Shown: positions 37,893 to 49,460 of the stretch, in pieces
Numbering within the stretch: the stretch's first letter is position 1
Layout of the letters: each line of letters begins with the position of its first letter
Notes under the pieces: model-generated
The model's database searches: none
What the model saw: only the letters and a program-made list of their open reading frames with translations
What the model was told of the DNA's origin: nothing
Translations under genes and position numbers: made by a program
Assembly (NCBI RefSeq): GCF_034190915.1
Contig: NW_026947502.1
Location: forward strand, 38,904,785-38,968,784
DNA length: 64,000 nt
DNA from: Cavia porcellus
Lineage: Eukaryota; Chordata; Mammalia; Rodentia; Caviidae
Direction of reading: 5' to 3'

Positions 37893-38295
37893 GTGTCATC
37901 TATTCTTTTTCATGGATCCATCAGTCTGGTTTTGTTTTGTTTTGTTTTTTTTTTTTTTGCCAACCCCTACTGTTTTTATCACTGTAGCTTTGTAGTATAA
38001 CTTGAAATCTTGCCTCGCCCCTATTGCCCAGAATTCCTTTTGCTAATCTAAGTCCCTTCTGGCTCCATATAAATTTTGAATATTCTTGGAATTGCTTCTG
38101 CGTCCTCTATTCTGTTCTGCTGATCCTCATGTCTGTTTTTGCACCAGTCCCTTTCTGTTTTAGTCATGATAGCTTTCTAATTTAACTTCAAACCTGTCAT
38201 GTCAATGGCTCATGTTTTGCTTTTTTTATCCAGAATTTTTTTAGCTATTTTTGGCCTCCTCTGGTTCCATATGAATTTTGCTACTGATTTCTCCA
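37893..38295 (-). repeat. Roughly 200-bp duplication inside the old L1
   Basis: Two consecutive segments carry the same L1 landmarks in the same order. First: 'tctattctttttcatggatc' (37900), 'tagctttgtagtataactt' (37986), 'ccagaattccttttgctaat' (38029), 'ggctccatataaattttg' (38070). Second: 'tctattctgttctgctgatc' (38107), 'tagctttctaatttaactt' (38170), 'ccagaatttttttagctatt' (38231), 'ggttccatatgaattttg' (38263). An intact L1 has this region once. Confidence 0.7.
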
Positions 38296-38334
38296 TTTCT
38301 TTAAGAAATGCTATTGGAATTTTGATTAAAGTTG

Positions 38335-38340
<6 letters not shown>

Positions 38341-38380
<40 letters not shown>
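38341..38380 (+). repeat. (AT)20 microsatellite
   Basis: Twenty perfect AT units inside the antisense L1, a likely length polymorphism and a potential cruciform-forming tract. Confidence 0.97.
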
Positions 38381-38382
<2 letters not shown>

Positions 38383-38782
38383 TCTGTAGATCAGTTTTGG
38401 AGTCCAGTCATTTTACCTATATTGGTCCTGCCTATACAGATGGGGGTTTATCTTTCCAAATACTACAGTTTTAATTGTAGAATTCTTTTATTTCCTTACT
38501 TAGGTTAATTCACAAGAATTTAGTTTTCTTGGTATTATTGTGAATGATATTTTTTCCCTATTTTCTTTCTCAGTGGATTCATTCTTAGTGTACAGGAACA
38601 CTATTGATTTTTATATGTTGATTTTTATATCCTACTGTATTACTGAATTTGGTTTTTAATTCTAAGAATCTTTTGGTAGATTTTTTGGATTCTACTATGC
38701 AGAACATCCCATCATGTGAAAATAATATTTGACCACTTCCTTTCCTATACATATCCCTTGTATTTCATTTTCTTGCCAAAAG

Positions 38783-41700
38783 ATGAGATCAGAGATCTGT
38801 ACTAAGTGTAGGGCTCTGTTGAGCTCAAGGTCCTGAGGGAATACAGTGGCAACAAGTCTTTGAAACTGACTCAAGACATACACTCTGAAATCCTGTGCAC
38901 TCTGTTATCTTTCCTCATGGCAAAGGAAATAGCATGGTTACCAGAGGATTCTCCTAGATAAGGATGGAGTACAATCTCTATTGGCAGCTTTAACTTAAGA
39001 TCTCTCAAATAGTTCTGTCAAGCTTTTTCAACTGCCGGTTGGTCTGTTTATCTTTCATTCAAACTTCTCTTCTCTCATGGTTCCACATCATGACCTTATG
39101 GCTTGTGTAGCTTCCTCACCCTTCTGGCCATTCTTTTCCTGTAGACATTAATACAAGTGTTATCAAGTGATCAGAGGAACTAGACAGTAAGATGAGTGTG
39201 TAGAACTATCTCAGCTAACAACTTTTTTGAGGAAAGGATGCCATTCTCATTGGTAAACTGGACTTGGCTAGATGGTTTGGTTCAGATAATAAGGAGTCTC
39301 AGTAGTGGTATCCTAGTGAAAGTGGATGCTGTTGAAGGTATGCCGATGCATTTGAAAACATGGAAGAAACAATTTCTACATGATGGCTTGCTGCTCAATA
39401 AATTACACTGAGAACTGGTGGAAGCATGATGGGAGACTCTGGGCTGTTAGCAAAAAGTCAGCTGTGCAAGAGCAAGAAAAGCCTCTGACGTAGTGAAAAA
39501 ATAGACCTTTACATGCTACAGAGCAAAAGAACTAACTGTGAGTTCCAGAGATCTGAAGATGTTAGAATTCTCAGGTAAGTGAGTGTTGGGGAAGTTAAGG
39601 GCCCTGGCAAGAACAATCTGGGAATAAGAAAATGGAAAAATCAGATGCATGTCTTGTAGTCTGGTGACTCTTGGTACTGCTCCTCCTGGTTCACACATGT
39701 GTCTGCTCTGCTGTGCAGGCAAGAAGTAACCCCACCCCAGGAGTGACTTTTCACTTCTCTCTGAGTCCAAGGCCAGAGATTCCTATTACATGCTGACTTT
39801 AAGCCTTTTACAAAGTGAATTAGCCTGCAAAACTGAAAATCTGAGGTCAGATTTTGAAGATGTTTAATTTAGGGCCCAAGGATAAGTCTGACTGAACAAG
39901 CACTACTGTCTGCAACTTTTTAGGTTTCAGTATTTAATGTTCAAGTGAGAACCAGGGGACTAGGCAAATTTACAACTGTATTAAGTCTTAGATGCCTGTG
40001 GTAATAGTACCTCACTTTTAGTGAAGAAGAAACACCTGAGTTTCTCTGAAGAATGGGAGAGGAAGGAATACAGAAACAGAAATGTGGATATGATGTAATG
40101 GGTACATTATGTAGATAAATCACAGAATTACATTCTGTATGAGGGTCAGGCCATGCACAAGTTACCATGGGTAACAGGATGAGAGCATCACTAAGCAGTG
40201 TGATGGTGCTTCCATGTGTCAAGGCTGGGGGTAGGAGAGGCAGCTGCACGCTTGAGCTCATTATTATTTAAGGAGCTGGTATGAACAATTGACCAAAGGG
40301 GAGGAAGAAAGGCAACAAGTGCTTTCTAGGAACCAAGAGAGCATAGTTAATAGAAGGACTAGTCAGAGATGAAGGAAAACAAGAAGGTTTGACCAGCACA
40401 GAGTTGTATTTAGTAATAGATAATAATAATGCCTAATAGGACCTGGGTCTGAGGTACTACTTAACAAATAAAACATCCCAAACAAGAAACAGAAGCAAAA
40501 GGTACTGAAGGCTTACCTCCATAAAAAGTTGTGACCGTTTCTTAAGGTTTTCAGATCTGAGGTAATTTTTATGCCTCTAACCTTTTGACTAAACGAGAAG
40601 AACTTTGAAATATCATGGTAAGTACACTCACTAATGATCTTTTCACTTTTTCTCAAAGGAAACTGTAGAGGATTGGTAAGTGCTGATCAATTTAAATGCC
40701 AGCTGAACTGAATCAGTGTGGTAGTGAGTTTGGATGGCCCATCTGAGGGCTGTTGCCAGCCTGAAAAGGAGACCTGGAGAGGAAGAGAAGTGTTGTCTCC
40801 TGAGAGATCTTGTTTGGAGCTGTTAGTTCTTTTTGTTGTCACACTGGCTTCCTGACATGAACTCAGCTGTTCTCATCATCAGAAGATCTTGGGACATCAT
40901 TGTCACTGAGGACAGCCATGGTACTTCTCGGGGGAGCCTTGGTCCTTATTTTGCGTGTCACTTCTTGACTCCAGTGCAAAATGCTCAACTTGCTAGCACA
41001 GATCTTGCACCCTACTGGTGTAGACTTTCTAACTTGCACCTCTGAACTTTGGGCCTTCCCAGTGCAGATCCATGAAGCCGACTTGCATGAGTCATTGTGG
41101 GCTCTCGATCTCCATTTGGACTCATGGAGGGACAATCTTCAGGCAGACTCAGATAGGATATTGCTGTGGGACCCAGGCCCCCAGCTGGATTTCTTTGGGT
41201 CTTCAGGATGTGGATAGATTTCTTGTACTTTCTTTGTATTTAACTTCTTGGGGGATCATCATAAAATATTACTATAAATGATGTGTCCTGTATGTAATTG
41301 TTCTTCTGTCAACCTCTAACTACAACAGAAACTATAGTCATTACTCATGTCAGCATATGCTGAGGAAAAGAACATAAACACAGATAGTTTTATGAATATG
41401 AGAAAAACACTTGGTGTTAGCTCTGATATTTGTAAGCCAAACATCACCACGGGTTTTTTCTGCTAGTAGAAGTGGCACAGGGACCACATCAGTGGAAACC
41501 TTGTTGGCAGTGAGTCTCTGGGTCTGTAGATTCATCATTGATCTGGTTCAAAGTGTAAAATTAAAATCAATATATTTGGCAGTTAGATTAACTATCCTGT
41601 CCCTAGTCTCTAAAGGAACTGCTATCATCAGAAAGACCAGCTGGAAAGCTTCTGAAACCGACTTTCTTGGATAAGATAGTAAATTAAAAATAGTAGGAAA

Positions 41701-43319
41701 CTGCAGAGGGGATAGAAGAGATTACTGGCACAAGGAAAGATGTAAAATTTCAGGGAGTGCATTTTCAGCACTTTACTGGTTAATTAACCAGTTTGAGTGC
41801 TTTGGAATCATTATAGACTACCACATATTTATGCAAAGAATGGCCCCTTATCACAGCTGGTAGGTCAGATTCTTTCTTAAACAGACCAATAATATCTTGG
41901 CTATGTTCTATACCATTGCTGATTTGACATATATTAATTTTCTTTTCAATTGGAAGTTGATTATATACAAACTATATGTGTAAAAAGCATAGTTTATTCA
42001 CTGATAATTTTGCCTTGATGCTATGCTAACTCTCTAGGGCTTAGTCTTAATGTGGTCTAATGAGATCTGATCTGTGTACTATCACCCAAAATTGTACTCC
42101 TCTATTATATTGATAGCATCAGGCAGGTCACACAGAACAGGAAGAGGTAGCTGGTAACCTGGAAGCATGAGAAGTCACATGAACACCAACAGGGGAGAGT
42201 ATGCTAAGAAAAGCCAGGAATTGAATACATGAGATTACAGCATCCCTTTTAGTAAAGCATGTACTTGTATATTCTTTTTGATTAAGGAACAAACAGTTCT
42301 ATTTTGTGTCCGCTTCCACAATGAAAGTTTTCTATAGTGTCCAGTATAACTTTGGGTTTTAGAGCCCCAAATATCATGTGAAACAGAGCTGTTAGCTCAT
42401 AGAGAATCTGGAGAAGGAAAGACTACTAACATAAAGATCATGGTGCAAGTCTTACTGCCATTAAGACTAAGTGATTTGACAAGTGCTGTGATAAAAACAA
42501 GCTTAAATATTTCATGTTTTTTTTACATGAGAAACACAAATTATAAATGTGGAGCAAAATAAAAATGGATAGCAGAAATCAGAAATCTTTCTCATAAATG
42601 AGAAGGGGATTGAGTTGCATGGTTGAGAGGTAAAGGGGATAAAGAGAGAAATTAAGCTGTGAGATATGCTTGTACTGAACCCACACAAGAAGTGTGCATA
42701 CTGTGTACTGTACATGTGGACTGATACAAAAGAGTTACAGACAGGAGAATGTAGGAAGATGCCATGGAGCCCGAGAGAAATCATTGTAATCAGTGCAGGT
42801 CTTTGGATTCTGGAGGAGGGCTATGATATTCAATACAAGCAATCATCTGAGAGACAGTTCTTAATTTTATTGGGCCCTCCTATAATATAATGGTAAACCA
42901 TGCCACAAAGTAACTGTACATCTACATTTACTAGGATCTGAGTTCCACTGACCCTCCGAAGTATAATGCTGGATGAAACAAACACTAGGCCATTGTAAAA
43001 TGAGACTAGTGCAGCTAAGGTTGAGCTCAAGCACAGTGGGTGTATGTTTATCCACCCTCATGGATGATCTGCTCCAGACATGCACTTACAGCTCTATGCA
43101 TGCTTTGTGATCATTGCAAAAGGAAGGAAAGTCTGTACTTATAGATGGGTCAGCTAGACTAAAATGGTTAGAAACCAAACATGATATTGATTACAGTCCA
43201 GCTACATTTGAGGATAATCCTGAGAGTCACTGAGGAAAAAAAATGTTCCAAATGAAATATGTTATAACAGTGTACCAAGTTACACATTTGGTGTGAAGGG
43301 AAAAGTGCTTATAATTGTT
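38783..43319. other. Large unassigned region, possibly old decayed repeat
   Basis: 4.5 kb without a recognised gene or named repeat. Texture changes from T-rich to more balanced composition after 38.8 kb. Open frames up to 106 codons occur on both strands (for example 39941-40261 minus, 40863-41135 minus, 41411-41674 plus) but overlap each other and carry no domain I can name. Decayed internal sequence of an LTR element is possible. An 18-bp perfect palindrome lies at 41775-41792. Confidence 0.4.
41775..41792. repeat. 18-bp perfect palindrome
   Basis: ACTGGTTAATTAACCAGT is its own reverse complement. It contains GTTAATTAAC, related to but shorter than an HNF1 site. Confidence 0.9.
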
Positions 43320-43915
43320 ATTATTATATGTCAACTTGAAGCATGATTTCTGGTGTATCTGTGAGGTTGTTTCTGGAAGAAACATTTGAATCACAAACTA
43401 AGGAAAAATGGGCCTCAGTAATGTAGGTGGATGTCATCCAATTTGTTGAGGGACAACAGATTCATGCAGTAAGGATGGAGTGGTTCACTGCTTGCACTAG
43501 GGCGTTACCTTTTCCTGCCTGGGATGTAGGCCTCTCTGAGTTCTGGGATTTTTTTTTTGTCTTTTTCGTTTTTATCGGTACCAGGGATCGAACTCACGAC
43601 TGCCTGCTTGCAAGGCAGGCACTTATGCCGCTGAGCTAAATCCCCAGCCCCTGAGTTCTGGGATTTCAAACTGAACTGAGGCTCACACTATTGGCTTTTT
43701 TAACTCTGAGCCTTTGGCTTTTAATTGGGACTGTATTATTTATACCCCAATTTCTCTACCAGGAGAACAGCAGTTCACAGGACCCCTGAGCTGCTGTAAT
43801 TTATAGGTCAGCCCTTTAGTGTCTATATCTGTAACTCCATCTATTTAGATATATATATATATATTTTTTTTTCTATCAGCTTTGTTTTTCAGGAGAAAAC
43901 CTGAGTAATACACAC
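43320..43915 (+). mobile_element. MLT1-type ERVL-MaLR LTR, split by a SINE
   Basis: Landmarks of MLT1 appear in order: 'atatgtcaacttgaagc', 'gtatctgtgaggttgtttct', 'aacatttgaatcac', 'gtaggtggatgtcatccaat', then after an ID SINE 'cacactattggct', a TATATA tract at 43846-43871 and the terminal 'caggagaaaacctgagtaat' and 'acac'. The SINE at 43552-43650 with its own target duplication interrupts it, so this LTR is the older of the two. It is a solo LTR. Confidence 0.7.
43552..43650 (-). mobile_element. Young ID-type SINE, antisense, with perfect TSD
   Basis: A perfect 16-bp duplication, CTGAGTTCTGGGATTT, lies at 43536-43551 and 43651-43666. In sense (minus) reading the element starts GGGGCTGGGGATTTAGCTCA (box A), has an anticodon-arm palindrome at 43602-43620, box B GAGTTCGATCCC, then GGTACCGATAAAAACG and an A-tail. 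The tRNA-Ala anticodon TGC is still in the loop. It is almost identical to the copy at 55.6 kb, so both are young. Confidence 0.97.
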
Positions 43916-43937
43916 ATCAAGTTAAAATTGCATGTAG

Positions 43938-44400
43938 GAAGCAACTGCAGGGTCCTGAATTCAGTACCAGAGCCTGAGCATGAGCGGATTGAAACCCACA
44001 CAGGGAAGCCTTGGAACATTGCTCCCAGACAGTAAGACCTTGCCCCGCATCTGAAATCTTCTGAGACTGCACGGGAGGTACAAGCGGGCCTAACTGGACA
44101 ATGCCCAGTGAACTCCAAGCAACTGGTAGGGGCCTGAATTCAGCCTTGGGCCATGAGCTGTGTGGGTTGAAACCAGGCACACAGGGAAGCCTTGGAACAT
44201 CGCTTCCAGGTGGTGAGACCACAGTCCCATCTCTCAAATCACAGGAGGACACACAGGAGTCCCTGAGGGTCTAGCTGGCCCATGCCCAGTTAACTTCAAG
44301 TGGCTAGCAGTTGCCTTCTGTCTGCCCCAGGAGTCAAAAGTGGACCAGGTGATTCCCAGCTCATGGGGGAGGCTTTCAAACATTGCTTGAAACCCAGAAA
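43938..44400 (+). repeat. L1 5'UTR tandem monomers (about 2.5 copies)
   Basis: Repeating units of roughly 180 bases: unit one about 43940-44116, unit two about 44120-44298, partial unit three about 44300-44400. Shared words include 'gcaactg', 'cctgaattcag', 'acacagggaagccttggaac' (at about 43998 and 44180), 'ccagtgaactccaagc' against 'cagttaacttcaag', and 'gggaggctt' in the third. In rodents such monomers act as the L1 promoter, with strength set by copy number. These units are diverged from each other. Confidence 0.8.
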
Positions 44401-44409
44401 CATAGGAAA

Positions 44410-45438
44410 ATGACAAAACGAAAGAGCAAAATGCAATCTCAAACTTCAGCTCAACCCAAGCAAGCCTAGGAGAAATGAATACACAAGAAAGTAAAATCCA
44501 TACACCAGAAATTCCTAAAATGAGAACAACTGAAGTAAAGAAACAACTTGAGGAGATTATAAAAGAACTCAAGTCAGAAATAGTCTCCCAGGTAAAAGAA
44601 GAAATGATAAATGTATTGAAAGAAATGCTGAACACATCTAAAGAAGATATAGTTTAAAAATTAGAAAAAGAAAAAGATAGAATCCCTGGATCAACAATAT
44701 AAGAAACAAACAGAATTCATGAAGCAGATTTAAAGATATATACAGGGAATCAAAACTTCCATTGAAAATTGGCAAAACTGCCTCAATGAAAGTGAAGATA
44801 GAATTTCAGACCTTGAAGGCAAGATTGCAGCTAGTGAATAGGAAAGGAAAGATCTTTTAAAAATAACAAGGAACCAGGAAGTAACAATTCAACAATTGCA
44901 AGATAATGCAAAGAAAAACAACATAAGATTGATAGTCATAAATGAAAAGGAAGGGAACTACACAAACACTATCAAGAGGCTATTTATAGAAGTAATAGCT
45001 GAAAATTTCCCAAATATGAGAATGGATACTGACATACAGATGAGTGAAACATATAGAACTCCAAAGACCCATAACCAAAATAAAACTCTACCCAGACATA
45101 TAATAATCACCATCCTAGAAATCCAACACAAGAACAGAATATTAAAAGCTGCTAGAGAGAACAGACACATCGCCTATAAAAGAAAGCCTATCAGAATCAC
45201 AGCAGATTTCTCAATACAAACAATGAAGTCAAGAAGAGCATGAAGTGAAGTATTTCAGATACTAAAGGAAAATGACTTCTAACCCATAGTGATGTACCCT
45301 GAAAAACTGTTCTTCAAAATGGATGGAGAAATAAAATACTTTCATAACAAAGAACAGATGAAGAACTGCATGACCACCAGAGCAACCCTGCAAAGAATAT
45401 TAAAAGACATTCTAGGTAGATATTGCAAAAATCACTAA
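44410..45438 (+). pseudogene. LINE-1 ORF1 (RNA-binding protein), broken
   Basis: ORF1p binds L1 RNA as a trimer. The start at 44410 gives a basic N-terminus (MTKRKSKMQ...), stopped at codon 20. A coiled-coil part follows in other frames (44475-44657, heptad-rich with KKQLEEIIKELKSEI; then SEDRISDLEGKI near 44796). The RRM and C-terminal domain are readable at 44896-45438: NNIRLIVI, then RHIIITILEI, NRILKAARENR and KPIRITADFS. In-frame stops replace a Trp at 45241-45243 and a Gln at about 45283, after which SEVFQILKEND and the C-terminal part continue in the same frame to a TAA at 45436-45438. Confidence 0.9.
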
Positions 45439-45496
45439 GCAAGGCAAACAATTAAACAGAGTGGAAAGATAAAGAATGAACAGCAGAAAGATAACA

Positions 45497-48400
45497 TGTC
45501 AAAAGTAAACCAATATATCATTGTCAGTAAACTGACAATATATGTCAGTTATAGCTATTAATATAAATGGTCTTAATTCACCAATTAAAAGGAACAGACT
45601 GGTAGAACGGATCAAGAAACAATATCCAACGATATGTTTTATACAGGAAACCTATCTAGTCCAAAAGAAAGCATAGACTGAAAGTCAAGGATGGAAAACA
45701 ATACTCCATGTAACAGGATCCTCACAAAAAGTGGGAGAAGCTATTCTGTTTGCAGACAATGTGAACTTCAAACCAAGAATGATCCAAAGAGATAAATAAG
45801 GCCACTACCTACTGGTTAGGGGAAAACTTCAAGAGGAAAAGATAACAATCTTAAATATTTATGCATCAAATTTGGTAGCATTGAACCATACAAAACAAAT
45901 ATTAACAGAAATGAGACATCAAATAAGCAATGACACAATTATAACTGGAGACTGTCATACCATTGGCACAAAGGTATGACAATATGATAGAAGCCCATCT
46001 ATGACAGATCAACTAGACAGAAAATCAGCAAAGAACTGAATCACACCTGTGAACAAATAGACTTGATAGACATATACAGAGTGTTCCATCCAACAACATC
46101 AGAATATACATTCTTCACAGCAGCACATGGAACATTCTCTAAAATGGACCATATTCTAGTCCACAAAACATGCTTAAGTAAATGCAAACGAATTGAAATC
46201 ATCCCATGCATGTTATTGGATCATAGCACCATGTAGAAATTAATGACAAATGAAACTGCAGAAAACCCCACAAACACATAGAATTTGAACATTATACTCC
46301 AGAGAAATCAGTGATTCACAAGGGAAATCAAAGAAGAAATTAAAACAATATTTACAGGCAAATAAAAATACAAATACATATTACTAGAATCTATGGGACT
46401 CAATGAAAGTGGTTCTCAGAAGAAAATTTACTGTGGTGAATTCCCACATCAGGAAAACAGAGTGAACACAAATGTGCAAACTGATGCTACACCTCAGACA
46501 TCTAGAAAAAGAAGAACAAGTCAAGCTCAAAACTAAAAGAAGAGAGGAAATTATAAAGGTCAGAGCAGAAATCAAAGCAATAGAGACTAAGAAAATAATA
46601 CAAAGAATTAATGAATCAAAAAGTTGGTTCTTTGAAAGAATAAATAAAATTGACAGGCCTCTATCCAACTATATTAAAAAAAGAAGAAAAAAAACCCTCA
46701 AATTCATGCGATAGGGAATGAAAAAGGTGAAATCACTACAGACCCTGTGGAAATACAGAAGATCATCAATCCCTATTTCAAAAAGCTCTACTCTGTAGAC
46801 TTGATAACACAGAAGAAATGGACAGATTCCTAGAAACACATTAATTACCAAAGCTGGATCAAGAAGATGCAAACTGCGGAATAGCCCAATCTCAGTTAAC
46901 GAAATTGAAAATGCAATTAAATCCCTACCAACAAAGAAAAGCCCAGGTCCAGATGGGTACACTGTGGAATTCTACAAGAAATTCAAAGAAGATTTCATGC
47001 TGACACTCCTCAAACTATTCAATGAAATTGAAAGGGAAAGAATTGTCCCTAACTCATTACTGGAATCAAACATTACTCTAATACCAAAACCTGATAAAGA
47101 TCCAACCAAAAAGAACTACAGGCAAATCTCCCTAATGAACACAGATGCAAAAATTCTCAATAAAATTTTGGCAAACAGAATGCAGCAAATCATCAAGAAG
47201 CTTATACACCATGACCAAGTGGGTTTCATGCTTGAATGCAGGGATGGCTCAACATATGCAAATCAATAAATATGACCCACCATATTAATAGAGCAAAAAA
47301 TAAGGACTGCATGATCATTTCTACAGATGCAGAAAAAGTGTTTGATATGGCCCAACACTTATTCATGATAAAAACCTACAGAAAATTGGAATACATGGTC
47401 TTTATCTCAATATGATAGAAGCCATCTATGACAAACCAACAGGTAGCATGCCTTTACACTAAAATTGGAAACAAGGCAAGGATGTCCGTTATCATCACTC
47501 CTATTCAATATAGTGCTGGAAATACTAGCCAATTAGACAAGAGAGAGAAAAAAGTTAGGATAGGAAAAGAAGAAGTTAAGTTATCATTATTTGCAGATGA
47601 CATTATACTCTACATAGAAGACCTCAAAAACTCCATTGAAAGACTCCTAGGTACAATAACTAAATTCAGTAATGTAGATGGATACAAAGTCAACACTCAG
47701 AAATCAATGGCATTCCTACACACTAACAACAAAATCACTGAGAGAGAAATAAGAGAAACTGCATCCTTTATAATAGCAGCCAACAACATGAAATACTTAA
47801 CAGTTAATCTAATAAAAGAAGCAAAAGATCTATTCAGGGAAAATTATAATACCCTGAAAAAGAAATTGAAGAGGACCTCAGAAAATGGAAAGACACCACT
47901 TGTTCATGGATAGGAAGAACAAACATTGTGAAAATGGCCATTCTACCAAAACTCTTACACAGATTTAATGCGATCCTGATCAAAATACCACTAGCGTACC
48001 TCGAGGATCTAGAGAAATCATTCCTACAATTCATCTGGAACCAGAAGAGACCTAGAACAGCAAAGGCAATTCTAAGCCCCAAAGGCAAGGCAGGAGGCAT
48101 CACAATCCTCGACTTGAAGTTATACTACAAAGCTACTGTAATAAAATCAGCATGGTGGTTGGAATAAAAACAGACTTGAAGATAAACAGAATAGATTACA
48201 AGATACAACTACAACTACAATCACACTCAGCCACGTTATCTTTGATAAAAGGACCAAACATGTCCACTGGAAGAAAGATAGTCTCTTCAATAAATGGTGC
48301 CGGAAAAACTGGATCTCCACATGCTGAAACTAAAACTAGACCCATGCCTATCACTAGGTACTAAACTAAAGTTTAAATGATCAAAGGTTCTTTTGATTTG

Positions 48401-49460
48401 CTGCATTCTGTTTGCCAAAATTTTATTGAGAATTTTTGCATCTGTGTTCATAGGGAGATTTGCCTGTAGTTCTTTTTTGGTTATTTTCTTAGTCTCTATT
48501 GCTTTGATTTCTGCTCTGACCTTTAATATTTAAACTAAATATTAACACAGAAGCACTAAATTTGTTGTAAGACAAAGTAGGTAGAAATCTTGAAGACATG
48601 GGGGTAGGTAGAGAATTCATGAACAACAATCAAACTGCATGTGAATTACTTCATAGAATCAGTAACTTTGATAGCATTCTATTAAAGAGTTTTGCAGGTT
48701 GAAAGAAATGTCCAGCATAGTAAAAAGAAATTCTAAAAATTGGGAAAAAATCTTAGTGAATGATCTCTCAGACAGACTTCTGTCTAAAACATATAAAGAC
48801 TTTTAAAAAATATACCATATCCCCAAAATTCAAAGACCCATTCCGAAAATGGGCATCTGAGATGAATACATAGTTCTCAGATGAAGAAATACAAATGGCA
48901 AATAAATACATGAAAAAATGTTCAGCATCATTACTCCTTAGAAAAATGCAAATTAAAACAACACTGAGGTTCCATCTCAAGCCAGAAAGAATGGCCAGGA
49001 TAAAGAAAACTACCAACAACAAATGCTGAAGAGACCGCGGTGAAAAAGGAACTCTCTTGTATTGTTGGTGGGAATGTAGACTAGTGCAATCACTGTGGAG
49101 GTCAGTCTAGAGACTCCTCAAAAATCTGGGATAAGAGGTTCCATTTGTTCCAGCTATTCCACTTCTGGGCATATTTCCAGAAGAATTGAAAACATCATAC
49201 CACAGTGATACATGTGCACCATGTCTATAGCAGCACAATTTGTAATAGCCAGATCTTGGGAACAAACTAAATGCCCATCAACTGAGGAATGGATAAAAAA
49301 GTTGATATTTTTATACAATGGAGTACTCCTCAGCTATAAAGATTGATCACATTGAGACATTTATAAGTAAATTGATGCAACTTGAGACCATATTCCTAAG
49401 TGAAATAAATCAAACTCACATGTGTAAATACTATATTGTCTCCCTAGTATAAGAAATGGT
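45497..49460 (+). pseudogene. LINE-1 ORF2 (endonuclease / reverse transcriptase), broken
   Basis: ORF2p nicks the target and copies L1 RNA. The endonuclease part shows INGLNSPIKR, QETYL (catalytic Glu codon 45647-45649, frame 2) and HGTFSKMDHIL (Asp-His codons 46147-46152, frame 1), so the domain is frameshifted. The RT part shows [20 protein letters not shown] in 46964-47269 and the catalytic FADD at 47590-47601 in the 161-codon frame 47428-47913, then [15 protein letters not shown] type sequence near 47910-47950. The Cys-rich end ([12 protein letters not shown]) is near 49060, and TMEYSSAIK near 49317. Many stops and frame changes occur, and an inverted patch interrupts it at 48388-48525. 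It is non-functional. Confidence 0.9.
48388..48525 (-). repeat. Inverted L1 ORF2 patch inside the L1
   Basis: 48395-48480 is the reverse complement of about 47105-47195 with two single-base indels over the clear part, and 48481-48525 is the exact reverse complement of 46553-46597. The 507 bases between those sources (46598-47104) are absent. The host L1 sequence resumes on both sides ('atgatcaaagg' before, 'acagaagcactaaatttgtt' after). The patch has no A-tail and no target duplication, so it is not an ordinary retrotransposition. Confidence 0.9.

Larger units (their letters stand above)
36541..38782 (-). mobile_element. Old LINE-1, antisense (3'UTR plus ORF2 part)
   Basis: The plus strand shows the complement of L1 3' sequence and ORF2 read backwards. 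37080-37260 matches the complement of the ORF2 C-terminal region, 37480-37640 the 'gttgtctactcactcttctc' segment, 37830-38300 the region around the thumb, and 38630-38782 the complement of the reverse-transcriptase FADD region. No frame survives. The element is far more decayed than the sense L1 at 43.9 kb and belongs to an older, mammal-wide L1 group. It contains CT, AT/GT and AT microsatellites and an internal duplication (described separately). Confidence 0.85.

Noticed and set aside
43602..43620. Functional tRNA-Ala gene
   Set aside because: The body is an ID SINE with a target-site duplication and A-tail, and the acceptor stem does not close as in a true tRNA.
43938..44400. CRISPR-like or satellite array
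   Set aside because: The tandem units are L1 5'UTR monomers directly followed by ORF1.
44234..44635. 133-codon minus-strand frame across the L1 5'UTR/ORF1
   Set aside because: It is a shadow of the L1 sequence on the other strand, with no homology of its own.
47428..47913. 161-codon open frame as a host gene
   Set aside because: It is the reverse-transcriptase part of L1 ORF2 (FADD motif), not a host gene.
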